This document shows, piece by piece, positions 1 to 7,918 of a DNA stretch of 18,291 bases. Below the pieces are notes generated by a model, which was not told the DNA's origin, ran no database searches, and saw only the letters and a list, made by a program, of their open reading frames with translations. Every line of letters begins with the position of its first letter. Within the stretch, counting starts at the first letter, position 1. Source of the stretch: SAR324 cluster bacterium (GTDB lineage: Bacteria > Bdellovibrionota > UBA2361 > JAAZON01); the NCBI GenBank assembly GCA_012797725.1, contig JAAZON010000032.1:1-18291 (forward strand), read 5' to 3'. A program made the position numbers and the translations under genes.

Positions 1-561
1 GTCTATAATTTCCCCTTTTTTTTGGGCATATGCACCCCAAAGAAGAAAGACAACCCCATTTTTCCGATCGCTTATTTCTTTGATGATACGGTCGGTAAAA
101 CGTTCCCATCCTAAACTGGAATGTGATTGGGGTTTTCCTTCTTCAACAGTCAGAATCGCGTTTAGAAGAAGAACTCCTTGCCGGGCCCATTTTTCAAGGC
201 AACCACTCGTAGGAATATTCATACCAATATCATTTTGGAGTTCGCGGAATATGTTTAGCAAGGAAGGAGGAAAAGGAACACCAGGCTTTACCGAGAAGCA
301 CAATCCATGTGCTTGTCCAGGTCCATGATATGGATCTTGGCCAATTATCACAACCTTCAATTGACTGAAGGGAGTATATGCAATTGCATTGAATATATCA
401 GAATTCCTAGGATAGATAACTTTTCCGATAGCACGTTCCTTCTCTATAAAAGATAGAATACCCCGAAAGTAATCCTTTTCTTTCTCATCCTTTAAAAGAC
501 TCTTCCAGGTCAGTTCTTCTTGTGTGGAGCTGAAAAAATCCATTTGACTCGTTAATGGCAT
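1..561 (-). CDS. ung: Uracil-DNA glycosylase, family 1 (C-terminus cut by window edge)
   Basis: Removes uracil from DNA as the first step of base excision repair in the cytoplasm. I translated the minus strand by hand: 187 codons are open from the ATG at 561 to the window edge. The family 1 water-activating motif GQDPYHG lies at residues 74-80, with catalytic Asp76. It is followed by GQAHGLCFS, the LLLN segment (Asn134, which reads uracil) and the VVFLLWGAYAQKK strand near 170-182. The C-terminal HPSPLS-type loop would lie beyond position 1, so the gene is truncated by the window and not broken. A GGGAGG sequence sits about 20 bases upstream of this ATG, which is far for a ribosome binding site. 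Residue 7 (ATG at 543) is another possible start. It lies 71 bases downstream of rsgA on the same strand and may be the third gene of that operon. Confidence 0.95.
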   Translation of the reverse strand, partial: MPLTSQMDFFSSTQEELTWKSLLKDEKEKDYFRGILSFIEKERAIGKVIYPRNSDIFNAIAYTPFSQLKVVIIGQDPYHGPGQAHGLCFSVKPGVPFPPSLLNIFRELQNDIGMNIPTSGCLEKWARQGVLLLNAILTVEEGKPQSHSSLGWERFTDRIIKEISDRKNGVVFLLWGAYAQKKGEIID

Positions 562-632
562 ATCGGGAACTTTTATACTAGGATCCTCCCAGATTTTTGA
601 TTACTGAGATATAGCGAAATTCCATGTAATTC

Positions 633-1553
633 TCAATATGGCTTTTTACTTCTGAGTTCCTCAAGAATATCTGTGTAGGACTGGTATCTTGAAACAGCTA
701 TTTTATTTTCATCCACTAATATCTTAACTTCACAACCAGGTTCAAGTAAATGAGTACAATCATCGAACTGGCATGATGCCGCTGCATCCATAATCTCAGG
801 GAAAGCGACTCTAAGCTGAGCTTCAGAAACATGACAAAGGCCAAAGTTGTGAATACCTGGCAGGTCAATCAGAAAAACTCTGCTTCCATCATCTCTATTG
901 TATGAATGGGCGAAGGCAGAGGAGGTTGTTTGTCTTCCTTGGCCGGTTTTCCAGCTTGTTTCTGAGACTCTTGCATCAGTATTCGGAATTAATAGATTGA
1001 TTAAAGAACTTTTTCCAACACCAGAAACTCCAACTAATGCAATCTTTTTTAGACCTGGTCCTAGCATAAGCTCCCTTAACGCCTCTATGCCGACATTGGT
1101 TTTTGCACTGGTATAATAGATATTGATCCCAAGGTTTCTATACGTATTGAAAAGTAATTTGTCAGAATCAGATATTAAATCAATTTTGTTGACCACGAGT
1201 GAAAATGGAATTTTCTCAACACCTGCAGCCACTGATACGCGATCTATAAAGGTAGTATTATAAAGTGGAGGAGGTGCAGTCACAATCAAGATATGATCAA
1301 GATTTGCCGCAAGGCGTTTTTCTCTCTCAGCAGCGGCACGTTTGAGGCAATTCCTTCTAGTCAGAACCTTCTTTACCACGACATCTTTAGCATTCAGTTC
1401 ACAACAAACCTCATCTCCCACCACGATGTCTAAAGAGCACGGCGGGTTAAATGCGCTAAAAATCTGGCCATTTTGATCTATGATGTTTACAACTCGACGA
1501 CTCGTTCGGAGTATAGTTGCGAGAAACGACCGTGAATCAGTTTCTGCGTTCAT
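633..1553 (-). CDS. rsgA: Ribosome small subunit-dependent GTPase A (RsgA/YjeQ)
   Basis: A circularly permuted GTPase that acts in late 30S ribosomal subunit maturation. The 306 residues show an N-terminal OB-fold region (about 10-65). The GTPase motifs follow in permuted order: NKID (122-125, G4), SAKT (149-152, G5), GVSGVGKSS (175-183, P-loop), GRQTT (206-210, G2) and DLPG (230-233, G3). The C-terminal zinc-binding knuckle is C261-x4-C266-x-H268-x5-C274, the spacing known for YjeQ. Length is normal for the family. Its ATG overlaps the TGA of the upstream membrane protein gene (ATGA), which indicates translational coupling. ung follows 71 bases downstream. Nothing is unusual in its key residues. 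Confidence 0.97.
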   Translation of the reverse strand: MNAETDSRSFLATILRTSRRVVNIIDQNGQIFSAFNPPCSLDIVVGDEVCCELNAKDVVVKKVLTRRNCLKRAAAEREKRLAANLDHILIVTAPPPLYNTTFIDRVSVAAGVEKIPFSLVVNKIDLISDSDKLLFNTYRNLGINIYYTSAKTNVGIEALRELMLGPGLKKIALVGVSGVGKSSLINLLIPNTDARVSETSWKTGQGRQTTSSAFAHSYNRDDGSRVFLIDLPGIHNFGLCHVSEAQLRVAFPEIMDAAASCQFDDCTHLLEPGCEVKILVDENKIAVSRYQSYTDILEELRSKKPY

Positions 1554-2023
1554 ATAAATAAATTAAAAGTTGAAAGAGCTTCTTGCCCCTTTGACTGAAG
1601 CAAGGTGGATTTCAAATTATTAATATAATTTATTGCATCTTCAAAAACTTTCAACCAGTCTACATGTTCTCCAGCATATCCAATGACAATGCTTAAAACT
1701 GAGAAAATCAATGGAGCCGCAATAGGAGCAATCAGTCCTGAGATCTCGATGTAGGGAAGTATCTTAACCAGTATCCAAAAAATCACACTATTAGCCACAA
1801 TCAATGTTAACGCTTGAGAGGTGAGTGAATTAGGGATCTCGAAGAATAAGGCAGCATCCCAGATATGAGCATTCACAAAGGCAAGAGCAGCCACCATTAA
1901 AAGCGCGCCAAAAATATTCACTACTTTAAAACCTGGCACAATCCAACTTGTAAGCAACATGGAGATAGTTTGAAACAACCAAAACATGTAATTTATTTCT
2001 GGCAAAGTCCAAGATTCTTTCAT
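1550..2023 (-). CDS. YvlD-like / phage holin family 4 membrane protein
   Basis: A 157-residue inner-membrane protein with four likely membrane segments, at about 12-29, 34-50, 70-88 and 96-116, followed by a soluble tail of about 40 residues. Segments such as SWIVPGF, NIFGALLMVAALAFVNAHIW, LTLIVANSVIFWILVKILP and GLIAPIAAPLIFSVLSIVIG resemble the YvlD/holin-4 superfamily. In that family a P-G-F turn is followed by V-N-A and a second P-x-I/F-x-x-S-G turn. Despite the family name, most chromosomal members are not phage holins, and their function is poorly known. The acidic/polar C-terminal tail is longer than the minimal family fold. A GGGGG stretch lies just upstream of the ATG. It overlaps rsgA by four bases and is probably the first gene of the operon. 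Confidence 0.65.
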   Translation of the reverse strand: MKESWTLPEINYMFWLFQTISMLLTSWIVPGFKVVNIFGALLMVAALAFVNAHIWDAALFFEIPNSLTSQALTLIVANSVIFWILVKILPYIEISGLIAPIAAPLIFSVLSIVIGYAGEHVDWLKVFEDAINYINNLKSTLLQSKGQEALSTFNLFI

Positions 2024-2052
2024 GTGCCCCCAATATCAAGTATCATTTTTCA

Positions 2053-2081
2053 ACTATATGAAGGGTATACCATATGAGCAA
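2053..2081 (-). promoter_or_regulatory. Candidate sigma70-type promoter for the membrane protein-rsgA-ung operon
   Basis: On the minus strand a TATAGT (-10, 2053-2058) lies 17 bases downstream of a weak TTGCTC (-35, 2076-2081). It sits 30 bases ahead of the start at 2023. It overlaps the start of the divergent dsbD gene, so the two divergent units must share a compact 50-base control region. The -35 matches the consensus at only three of six positions. Confidence 0.3.
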
Positions 2082-4224
2082 GTTGTCGTGCAAAAGCATA
2101 TTCTTCTTGATTATTTTAAGTTTGGCTTCAGGAGTAGCAGGTGCGCAGTCTGAGCTAATTAAAGAAGAGAATATTGAACTTGAGCTTGTCTCAGACAGGC
2201 AAGCAATAAAGGCAATGGAGCCATTTTGGATAGGGCTTCGTCTCAAGCCGGGTGAGAGAGCCCATGTTTATTGGAAAAATCCCGGAGATTCAGGAATGGC
2301 GCCAAAGCTTGTTTGGAAGACTCTTTCAGGCCTTAAGGTAGACGAAGTTCTTTGGCCATTTCCCGATCGAATTCCTTTTGGTCATTTAGTCAATTATGGA
2401 TACGCAAGGCAGACTTTTCTCCTTACCAAAGCAAATTTGCCAGTTGAGCTTTCGGAATCCAGACAGATTAGTATTGTGGCGCATGTGGAGTGGATTGTAT
2501 GCATAGAAGAATGTGTTCCAGGTGAGGGAGATTTGAGTCTTGAACTGCCGGTAGAACCTAATGGTGATTTTCAGCCTTCAAGGTGGGCAGCGCCTATGCA
2601 AGAAGAGAGGGAAAAACTCCCCTTAGACATGAACTGGTCTCATAACTCAGCCAAGATTGAGGGAGAGAATCTTATCTGGGATCTACAGTCAGACACTCAA
2701 AGTATTCCCACTGGGAATCTGTTTTTCTTTCCTATAACGAGACAAGTAATTGAAAATGCAGCGCCTCAAAAATTTGAAATATCCGACAAGGGTTTGAGAT
2801 TAATACTTAAGACGAGTCGAAATAGACAAAAGCCTGCTGAAATCTCAGGAATTTTGCTTGCGAATAATGGTTGGCCGGCAACTGATGGAGCTAAAGCAGT
2901 ACATATAACAAGCAAGCTTGAGGTGACAGGTTTTGACAATGGAGAGGCTCAGTCCTGGGATTTTGAGGGAAATTCGAAAGAGCAAAACTTCAGCTGGTTT
3001 ATTCTTCTGAGTGCCTTTTTGGGTGGAATCATATTGAACTTCATGCCATGTGTGTTTCCAGTTCTGTCAATAAAAGTTCTACATTTTTCTGAGAAAGCGA
3101 AGGAGGACACTTCAATGATTCGCTTTGAGAGTATGATCTTTACGATAGGTGTGCTTTTTGGCTTTTGGCTATTGGCATTGCTGCTTATGATGATTAAGCA
3201 TTTTGGAGTATCCTTGGGTTGGGGATTTCAACTGCAATATCCTGAGTTCATCTCTGCTTTGATTTTTGTCTTGCTTTTTATGGCACTTAATCTTTTTGGT
3301 GCCTTTGAAGTCGGATCTGGGCTTCAGAATCTTGCAGGGAAAGTTTCAGGCAAGAGAGAATCAGCACGAGCCTTTTTTAATGGGCTGCTTGTGACATTGC
3401 TTGCGACTCCCTGTACGGCTCCATTCATGGGAATTGCGATTGCCGTGGCGCTAACTCAATCGAGTATTGTAGCATTTCTGATTTTCTCAATGCTTGGGCT
3501 CGGGATGGCTTTTCCTTATCTTTTGCTGTCATGGCTTCCATTTCTCCACAGTATGTTGCCCAGACCTGGTTCTTGGATGGTGCACTTTAAGCACTTGATG
3601 GCATTGCCACTATTAGGGACAGTTTTCTGGCTTGTATGGGTTTTTGAAAAACAAAGAGGGATAGAAGGACTTAACAGACTAATTATAGCGACTTGTCTCT
3701 TTGTTGTTGGAATTTTTGTATATGGCAAAGTGCAATATGCAATTCTAGGAAAATTAGTCAAAAGGATTATGCTCCTCTTAGTCATAGTATTATGCGCTGG
3801 AGCATACGTATTCAGCATTTCTGGCAATACAGCTTCTCAGACCAAGCTTGAGGCAAGTACTGATGATTATGGTTTATATTGGGAGACATTTTCACCTGAG
3901 CGTTTAAGAAAATATCAGCTTGAAGGACGGTCAGTTTTTCTCGATTTCACAGCTTCATGGTGTATCACGTGTCAAGTGAATAAAGTATTGACCTTTTCTT
4001 CTGCTCAAGTGCAAAAGCGTTTAAGTTCAGGGGATGTTGTTTTGCTGAGAGCAGATTGGACAAATAAGGATCCGGAGATTGCAAAACAAATTGAGTCTTA
4101 TGGCCGAAGTGGAGTGCCTTTAAATGTTTTACACCCCAAAGATCCATCAAAAAAGCCTGTTATTTTTCCAGCTTTGTTAAGTCCAGGAATTTTTGTGGAA
4201 ATTTTCGATAAGGCTCAATCGTGA
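2074..4224 (+). CDS. dsbD: DsbD/ScsB-type protein-disulfide reductase (thiol:disulfide interchange)
   Basis: Carries electrons from cytoplasmic thioredoxin across the inner membrane to periplasmic thiol targets, including apocytochromes and isomerases. The 716 residues have three parts. A signal peptide (about 1-24) leads into a periplasmic N-terminal DsbD domain with the reactive pair C143 and C147 (CIEEC, then VPGEG). A polytopic DsbD/CcdA domain spans about 305-580 and contains FMPCVFPVLSIKVL (C326) and ATPCTAPFMG (C447), the two membrane-buried redox cysteines. A C-terminal thioredoxin-like domain carries the WCITC active site (C630, C633) and a cis-proline at SGVPL (P682). All six catalytic cysteines are present. 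AAGGG lies 8 bases upstream of the ATG, supporting this start. The resB/ccsA operon about 6 kb downstream would need such a reductant supply. That functional link is inference. Confidence 0.93.
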   Translation: MSKLSCKSIFFLIILSLASGVAGAQSELIKEENIELELVSDRQAIKAMEPFWIGLRLKPGERAHVYWKNPGDSGMAPKLVWKTLSGLKVDEVLWPFPDRIPFGHLVNYGYARQTFLLTKANLPVELSESRQISIVAHVEWIVCIEECVPGEGDLSLELPVEPNGDFQPSRWAAPMQEEREKLPLDMNWSHNSAKIEGENLIWDLQSDTQSIPTGNLFFFPITRQVIENAAPQKFEISDKGLRLILKTSRNRQKPAEISGILLANNGWPATDGAKAVHITSKLEVTGFDNGEAQSWDFEGNSKEQNFSWFILLSAFLGGIILNFMPCVFPVLSIKVLHFSEKAKEDTSMIRFESMIFTIGVLFGFWLLALLLMMIKHFGVSLGWGFQLQYPEFISALIFVLLFMALNLFGAFEVGSGLQNLAGKVSGKRESARAFFNGLLVTLLATPCTAPFMGIAIAVALTQSSIVAFLIFSMLGLGMAFPYLLLSWLPFLHSMLPRPGSWMVHFKHLMALPLLGTVFWLVWVFEKQRGIEGLNRLIIATCLFVVGIFVYGKVQYAILGKLVKRIMLLLVIVLCAGAYVFSISGNTASQTKLEASTDDYGLYWETFSPERLRKYQLEGRSVFLDFTASWCITCQVNKVLTFSSAQVQKRLSSGDVVLLRADWTNKDPEIAKQIESYGRSGVPLNVLHPKDPSKKPVIFPALLSPGIFVEIFDKAQS

Positions 4225-4475
4225 GAGTAAGCAAAAATTAGGGGGGTCTTTAGTTGAGGAGCTTTGTTACTAGGGGTATCTCCTAATGTTACTAATAAGG
4301 CCCTTTTCAAAACCTCGTTCACTTTGATCCAAATTAAGGGTGTAAAAGTGTGTGTTTTAATGATTGATCTCTGATAGGGCTATTCAATTTTTTTTGTTGA
4401 ATAATTTCCTGATATTGAACCATCATAATTAGAGGCAAGAATCAACACAATTTTGGGACAATTTAGCGATCTAGC
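4225..4475. other. Intergenic region after dsbD with short repeats; no gene seen
   Basis: A 251-base non-coding stretch. It holds two copies of TGTTACTA (4265-4272 and 4287-4294, period 22) flanking an imperfect dyad, TAGGGG-TAT-CTCCTA. A six-base arm pair CACTTT/AAAGTG (4320-4325, 4345-4350) is followed by four T. A seven-base inverted repeat TATTCAA/TTGAATA (4381-4387, 4397-4403) has a T-rich loop. None of these is a convincing strong terminator. The region must end dsbD transcription and start the next gene, because the gene at 4476 has no obvious Shine-Dalgarno sequence. Confidence 0.4.
4265..4294 (+). repeat. Direct repeat TGTTACTA x2, period 22
   Basis: Two exact 8-base copies are spaced about two helical turns apart in the dsbD/regulator intergenic region. 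This spacing is typical of paired protein-binding half-sites, but two 8-mers may also be chance. Confidence 0.35.
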
Positions 4476-5834
4476 ATGATAGCTCCTCTAATAGCGCTTC
4501 AAAACATTAAAAACGAAATTGAGTATGGAACAGAACTAGGTTCCCTAAGCGATATCATGAAATACTTTCGTGATGAGCTTCTTTGTCTCGAGAAACAATT
4601 GTCCGCAATGGATCCTTCTGATGAGCAGCAAAGTATCTTGAAGCGCTTAGGATTGTTGGAAAGGCTTGCGGGAGAGCAACGAAAATTCCTGGATGAAGCA
4701 AAGGAAGCCTTAGCTCAAAATGCAGGGAAGAAGGAAGTTTTTGATTTGCAAAAACTTCTTCGACCACTTCAAGGGATTTTTGAGTTCAAAGCGTTACAGC
4801 GTGACATCCATTTTGAGTTCATTATCTCAGAATTGCTCCCGGAAAAGCTCACGGGGGATCTGGCATTGCTCAAAGGTCTTCTGGATTCGTTACTGAATTA
4901 TATCATCCAACAGATGAAAGAAGGTGAACATCTTAGATGTGAGTTTCGTCCCTCTAATGTGGACTCAGAAGGTTTGCGTTGTTCTTTCTTTTTTGCTTCT
5001 TCTTCAACTGAAGCGGATAATGGTTTGGTCTCGGAATTTACTAACTATTCTGAGAAGTTATTAAAATATCTGATTCAGAGCATGCTAAAAAAGTCAGGAA
5101 GTATTCTCTCGATTGATGAATCTTCATCAAGCTGCAATTTAGATTTCATCTCTAAGAAAAAAGAAACTGCTCAAAAAACGCATGTAAAATCCGAGATTAC
5201 AGCTTCTCCAGCCCCAGTGATTTTCGAGATGGTACCCAAATCAGAAAATTTAATGAGGCAACAAGCCCTTGAACTTCTACAAATTGGGCCACTTGTGGTT
5301 CCTCAGATAAAATCTCAAACATTAAAGTCCCAATTGCATGAAAAAGCAAGGGGTGAAGAAAGAGAGGTAACACAAGTTGAAGATGAGGAGAAAGAGGTAC
5401 AGCAAGAAAGTCCCTTCTCCGAAGAGATTTCTTTAGTTGAAGAAGTCCGGGATAAAGATTTTCTACAAGTCATTGTTGCAGAAGAGAATCTCCTCATACA
5501 GCGCTTTTTTAGAGAACTAATAGAGGCGGAAGGACATTCAGTACTCTGTGTAAGTAATGGGAAAGAGCTATTGAGTAGACTTGAAGAAGATGACTTCGAT
5601 GTCTGCATATTGGAATGCCAAATGGGAACTGTTGATGCTTACAAGGCAACAGGGCTCATTCGTGCAAGAGAGGCAAAAACTGGAAAACGAATCCGAATCA
5701 TTGGTGTATCTAGTCAATTGGATGTTGATACTGAAGAGCGTTGCTTGAAGGCAGGAATGGACGCATATCTGACCAAACCCATTCATAAAGGAAAGCTTCA
5801 GAAATTGATCTCTGATTTTGGGAAAGGGCGATAA
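4476..5834 (+). CDS. Degenerate hybrid histidine kinase / pseudo-receiver protein
   Basis: A 452-residue soluble protein laid out like a hybrid two-component regulator. A helical dimerisation-like region spans about 20-100, an ATPase-like region about 105-230, a charged linker with many E and K about 285-328, and a receiver domain about 329-447. I cannot place a phosphoacceptor His in the helical region. The ATPase-like part keeps the GDLALLKGLLDSLL segment (127-140), but the glycine-rich ATP-lid motifs are absent, so it probably cannot phosphorylate. In the receiver, the usual DD pair is E336-E337 and the phosphorylated Asp is replaced by E380 (ILECQMG). The switch Ser (S412/S413) and the conserved Lys (LTKP, K434) remain. 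It therefore looks like an output or scaffold protein fixed in one state. It stands alone: dsbD ends 251 bases upstream, and metX converges 14 bases downstream. Its target is unknown. Confidence 0.75.
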   Translation: MIAPLIALQNIKNEIEYGTELGSLSDIMKYFRDELLCLEKQLSAMDPSDEQQSILKRLGLLERLAGEQRKFLDEAKEALAQNAGKKEVFDLQKLLRPLQGIFEFKALQRDIHFEFIISELLPEKLTGDLALLKGLLDSLLNYIIQQMKEGEHLRCEFRPSNVDSEGLRCSFFFASSSTEADNGLVSEFTNYSEKLLKYLIQSMLKKSGSILSIDESSSSCNLDFISKKKETAQKTHVKSEITASPAPVIFEMVPKSENLMRQQALELLQIGPLVVPQIKSQTLKSQLHEKARGEEREVTQVEDEEKEVQQESPFSEEISLVEEVRDKDFLQVIVAEENLLIQRFFRELIEAEGHSVLCVSNGKELLSRLEEDDFDVCILECQMGTVDAYKATGLIRAREAKTGKRIRIIGVSSQLDVDTEERCLKAGMDAYLTKPIHKGKLQKLISDFGKGR

Positions 5835-5848
5835 GACAACATTTAAAA

Positions 5849-7027
5849 TCAACAGGTACTTGAAAGAGTATCTCGAAGATGGGGTGCGAAAAGTTCTGGT
5901 TCAAGAAGAAATGAATCATGCCCTTTTAGTGAGTGTACAGTTATGTGCCTCCAGGGAACTTTCGCTTTCCGAAGATTCAACACTAATTCTTTTTGCTCTT
6001 GTGGATAAAAACAGACATCTGAATCAATGCTGAATATCATGAAATGCTGATTACGACAGCGTGAGAAAAGCTCAACAAAATCATTGCAATTTGCATCAGA
6101 GAGAAGATCAACGCTTTGCCAGACTCCCATTAGACAAAGATAAGCATTGGCATCGAATCGCTTAACAAATTTATTTCCCTGATGCAGCATATAGGATTCT
6201 ACGGAATGGGTAAGACGGTATTGACCAAATTCACCATCTTTTTGAATTACCTCTTGTCGTGCTCGCTCTGCCATCATGTCAAGAGAAACAAAAGTCTTAT
6301 GACCAATAATCCGAGCGAGTGCTAAACCTTTTTCTGGACCAGGGTATCCATAGTAGTCACCTGAACGAAACTCGGGATCAAACTCAATCGCGCAAATTTG
6401 TTCAAAGTTCAGTATTCTTTGAAGTATAGTTACATTAGCACCTGTTGCTATTGGGATTACTAGCCGTACCCGCTCAGGATAACGTGTAGCAAGACTCAAA
6501 CACATCATCCCGCCTAATGATCCTCCTACCACGGCATGGAGTGTATCAATGCCCAAATGATCCAGAAGTTTTACTTGAGAGTCTACGATATCAGCCAGTG
6601 TAATCCATGGGAATGAGCCTCCATAGGGACGTCCGGTGTCGGGATCTATTGATCTTGGGCCTGTAGAGCCGTAACAGCCTCCTAAATAATTACAGCAGAT
6701 TACAAAAAAACGATTCGTATCAAGTGCCTTTGCCGGACCAACAAAGTCATCCCACCAACCGATATGACAATCGTCTGTCCATAATTCGGCAACACCATTA
6801 ACAGTCGGATTGTAACCAGCTATATGCTGACTTCCAGTCAGTGCATGAAAAACCAAAATTGCATTGTTTTTCGCACTGTTTAATTCACCGAAGGTCTCAT
6901 AAGCCAGCAAAGCTTCTTTTAGAAAACCACCTTTTTTAAGTTTCCATGGATCTGATTCAAGGCAACTCAGAGTAAAAAACTGAGTTGTTACCTGCATCAG
7001 ATTCTGGGCGTCAATAGGATTTGCCAT
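5849..7027 (-). CDS. metX: Homoserine O-acetyltransferase (MetX-type alpha/beta hydrolase)
   Basis: Acylates homoserine for methionine synthesis in the cytoplasm. The 392 residues show MetX hallmarks: HALTGSQHIAG (61-71), NYLGGCYGSTGPRSIDPDTG (113-132), the nucleophile elbow GGSLGGM with Ser170, SGDYYG..PEKGLALARIIGH (222-243) and RFDANAYL (290-297). The acid Asp is probably D337, and His370 lies in LKGHDSFLL. Length is usual for the family. Sequence alone cannot separate acetyl- from succinyl-transfer in this superfamily, so the acyl donor is uncertain. No Shine-Dalgarno precedes either ATG (7027 or residue 11). A promoter-like pair ends 8 bases before the ATG, so the mRNA may be leaderless. 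It converges with the pseudo-hybrid gene. Confidence 0.92.
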   Translation of the reverse strand: MANPIDAQNLMQVTTQFFTLSCLESDPWKLKKGGFLKEALLAYETFGELNSAKNNAILVFHALTGSQHIAGYNPTVNGVAELWTDDCHIGWWDDFVGPAKALDTNRFFVICCNYLGGCYGSTGPRSIDPDTGRPYGGSFPWITLADIVDSQVKLLDHLGIDTLHAVVGGSLGGMMCLSLATRYPERVRLVIPIATGANVTILQRILNFEQICAIEFDPEFRSGDYYGYPGPEKGLALARIIGHKTFVSLDMMAERARQEVIQKDGEFGQYRLTHSVESYMLHQGNKFVKRFDANAYLCLMGVWQSVDLLSDANCNDFVELFSRCRNQHFMIFSIDSDVCFYPQEQKELVLNLRKAKVPWRHITVHSLKGHDSFLLEPELFAPHLRDTLSSTC

Positions 7028-7340
7028 AAGACCAGAGAATAGAGAAATTCCAAGACTTTTTCAAATAGGCCCAAGGCTCTATTCAAACACATCTTGAATG
7101 AATTTCTTTCGCTAATTGAGATCTACTGGTAAATAATTCATACGCATCTTAGCTAACACTTGCTCACAGGTCCTCTTCAAATCTGGTTTCAAGGGAGCTT
7201 TTTCCAAAGTTTGTTGAAGGAGATATTGACATATCTTTCTTCTCCGACCTGCTCTAGAAGACACTGTTACTAAAGTCGAAGAGCTTTGTAAGCTGGAAGG
7301 CTTTCAAGAATCTGTGATTTTTTTTGCAGAACATCAAAGA
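7028..7340. other. Gap between purE and metX; no convincing gene
   Basis: A 313-base stretch. It carries the candidate metX promoter close to 7036-7064. On the minus strand a stop-free run of about 60 codons passes through the middle and ends in ATG-CGT-ATG-AAT-TAT...TAG near 7120. It would need a GTG start, has no ribosome binding site and resembles nothing I know, so I leave it uncalled. I see no strong terminator after purE. Confidence 0.4.
7036..7064 (-). promoter_or_regulatory. Candidate metX promoter placing the transcript start at or near the ATG
   Basis: On the minus strand TTGAAA (-35, 7059-7064) and TATTCT (-10, 7036-7041) are separated by 17 bases. Eight bases separate the -10 box from the A of the metX ATG, so initiation would fall on or beside the start codon. 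The -10 box matches consensus at four of six positions. Confidence 0.4.
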
Positions 7341-7838
7341 CTACTTAATTTTATCGTTTCTAGCCAGATTTTCTTTTCTAAGCTCTTCCTTGTATTCAAG
7401 AAGCAGATTCTTTAAATTCCCATCAATAGAAGCACCGCCTGAAGCCAAAATCTGGATAGCAAGAAGTCCAGCATTTTGAGCGTTGCCAATCCCTACAGTT
7501 GCTACAGGAATTCCTTTAGGCATCTGGACTATCGAGTACAAAGAATCCTGGCCGTTGAGAGGACCACTAGGGAGAGGCACTCCAATTACAGGAAGTTCTG
7601 TATGGGCAGCGATTACCCCAGGTAAATGAGCTGCTAGGCCAGCTCCTGCGATGATCACCTGGATTCCATTTTTACTTGCGTTCCTAGCAAAATCCGAGAC
7701 ATCTAAAGGTGCGCGATGGGCAGACAAAATCTTCATTTCATATGAAACATTAAAGCGCTTTAATATTGCTTCAGCATCTTTCATTACAGAAAGATCTGAA
7801 TCGCTCCCCATTACAATAGCGACTCTTACCTTCTTCAT
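7341..7838 (-). CDS. purE: N5-carboxyaminoimidazole ribonucleotide mutase (PurE)
   Basis: Converts N5-CAIR to CAIR in de novo purine synthesis. I start it at the ATG at 7838, giving 165 residues beginning MKKVRVAIVMGSDSD, and not at the upstream in-frame ATG at 7859. GGAGAG sits 5-6 bases ahead of the later ATG, and family proteins begin at this point. Motifs are MGSDSD (residues 10-15), KILSAHRAP with the catalytic His, AGAGLAAHLPGV, and the C-terminal SIVQMPKGIPVATVGIGNAQNAGL. The second AGAG loop reads GAG-L-AAHLPG, where class I enzymes usually have GAG-G-AAHLPG, a mild departure. purK, the usual partner, is not adjacent. Downstream is a gene-free gap, so it is likely monocistronic from its own promoter. 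Confidence 0.96.
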   Translation of the reverse strand: MKKVRVAIVMGSDSDLSVMKDAEAILKRFNVSYEMKILSAHRAPLDVSDFARNASKNGIQVIIAGAGLAAHLPGVIAAHTELPVIGVPLPSGPLNGQDSLYSIVQMPKGIPVATVGIGNAQNAGLLAIQILASGGASIDGNLKNLLLEYKEELRKENLARNDKIK

Positions 7839-7877
7839 TATATCTCTCCAAAGCTTCAAAAGGATATATAGAGTGTG

Positions 7878-7906
7878 ATTATAGCAATGTCTAAGTTAAC
7901 TGTCAC
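7878..7906 (-). promoter_or_regulatory. Strong sigma70-like promoter for purE
   Basis: On the minus strand GTGACA (-35, 7901-7906; five of six consensus bases) lies exactly 17 bases from a perfect TATAAT (-10, 7878-7883). Initiation near 7871 would give a leader of about 33 bases before the ATG at 7838. I saw no purine riboswitch or clear PurR-type palindrome in this short leader. Confidence 0.7.
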
Positions 7907-7918
7907 TTAAAGAGGATC

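Noticed and set aside
80..328. Plus-strand 82-codon open frame
   Set aside because: It is antisense to the ung gene, whose motifs (GQDPYHG, LLLN) are certain, and its own product is low in any recognisable pattern.
1550..2023. Holin-like protein as evidence for a prophage
   Set aside because: The match is to the YvlD-type chromosomal family. It is coupled to rsgA, and no lysin, capsid or integrase gene is nearby.
5818..6033. Plus-strand 71-codon frame straight after the pseudo-hybrid gene
   Set aside because: Almost all of it is antisense to the conserved C-terminus of metX, including the GHDSFL segment, and it has no ribosome binding site.
7225..7260. Plus-strand TTGACA in the purE-metX gap as a promoter
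   Set aside because: There is no -10-like box 15-19 bases downstream and no plus-strand gene for it to serve.
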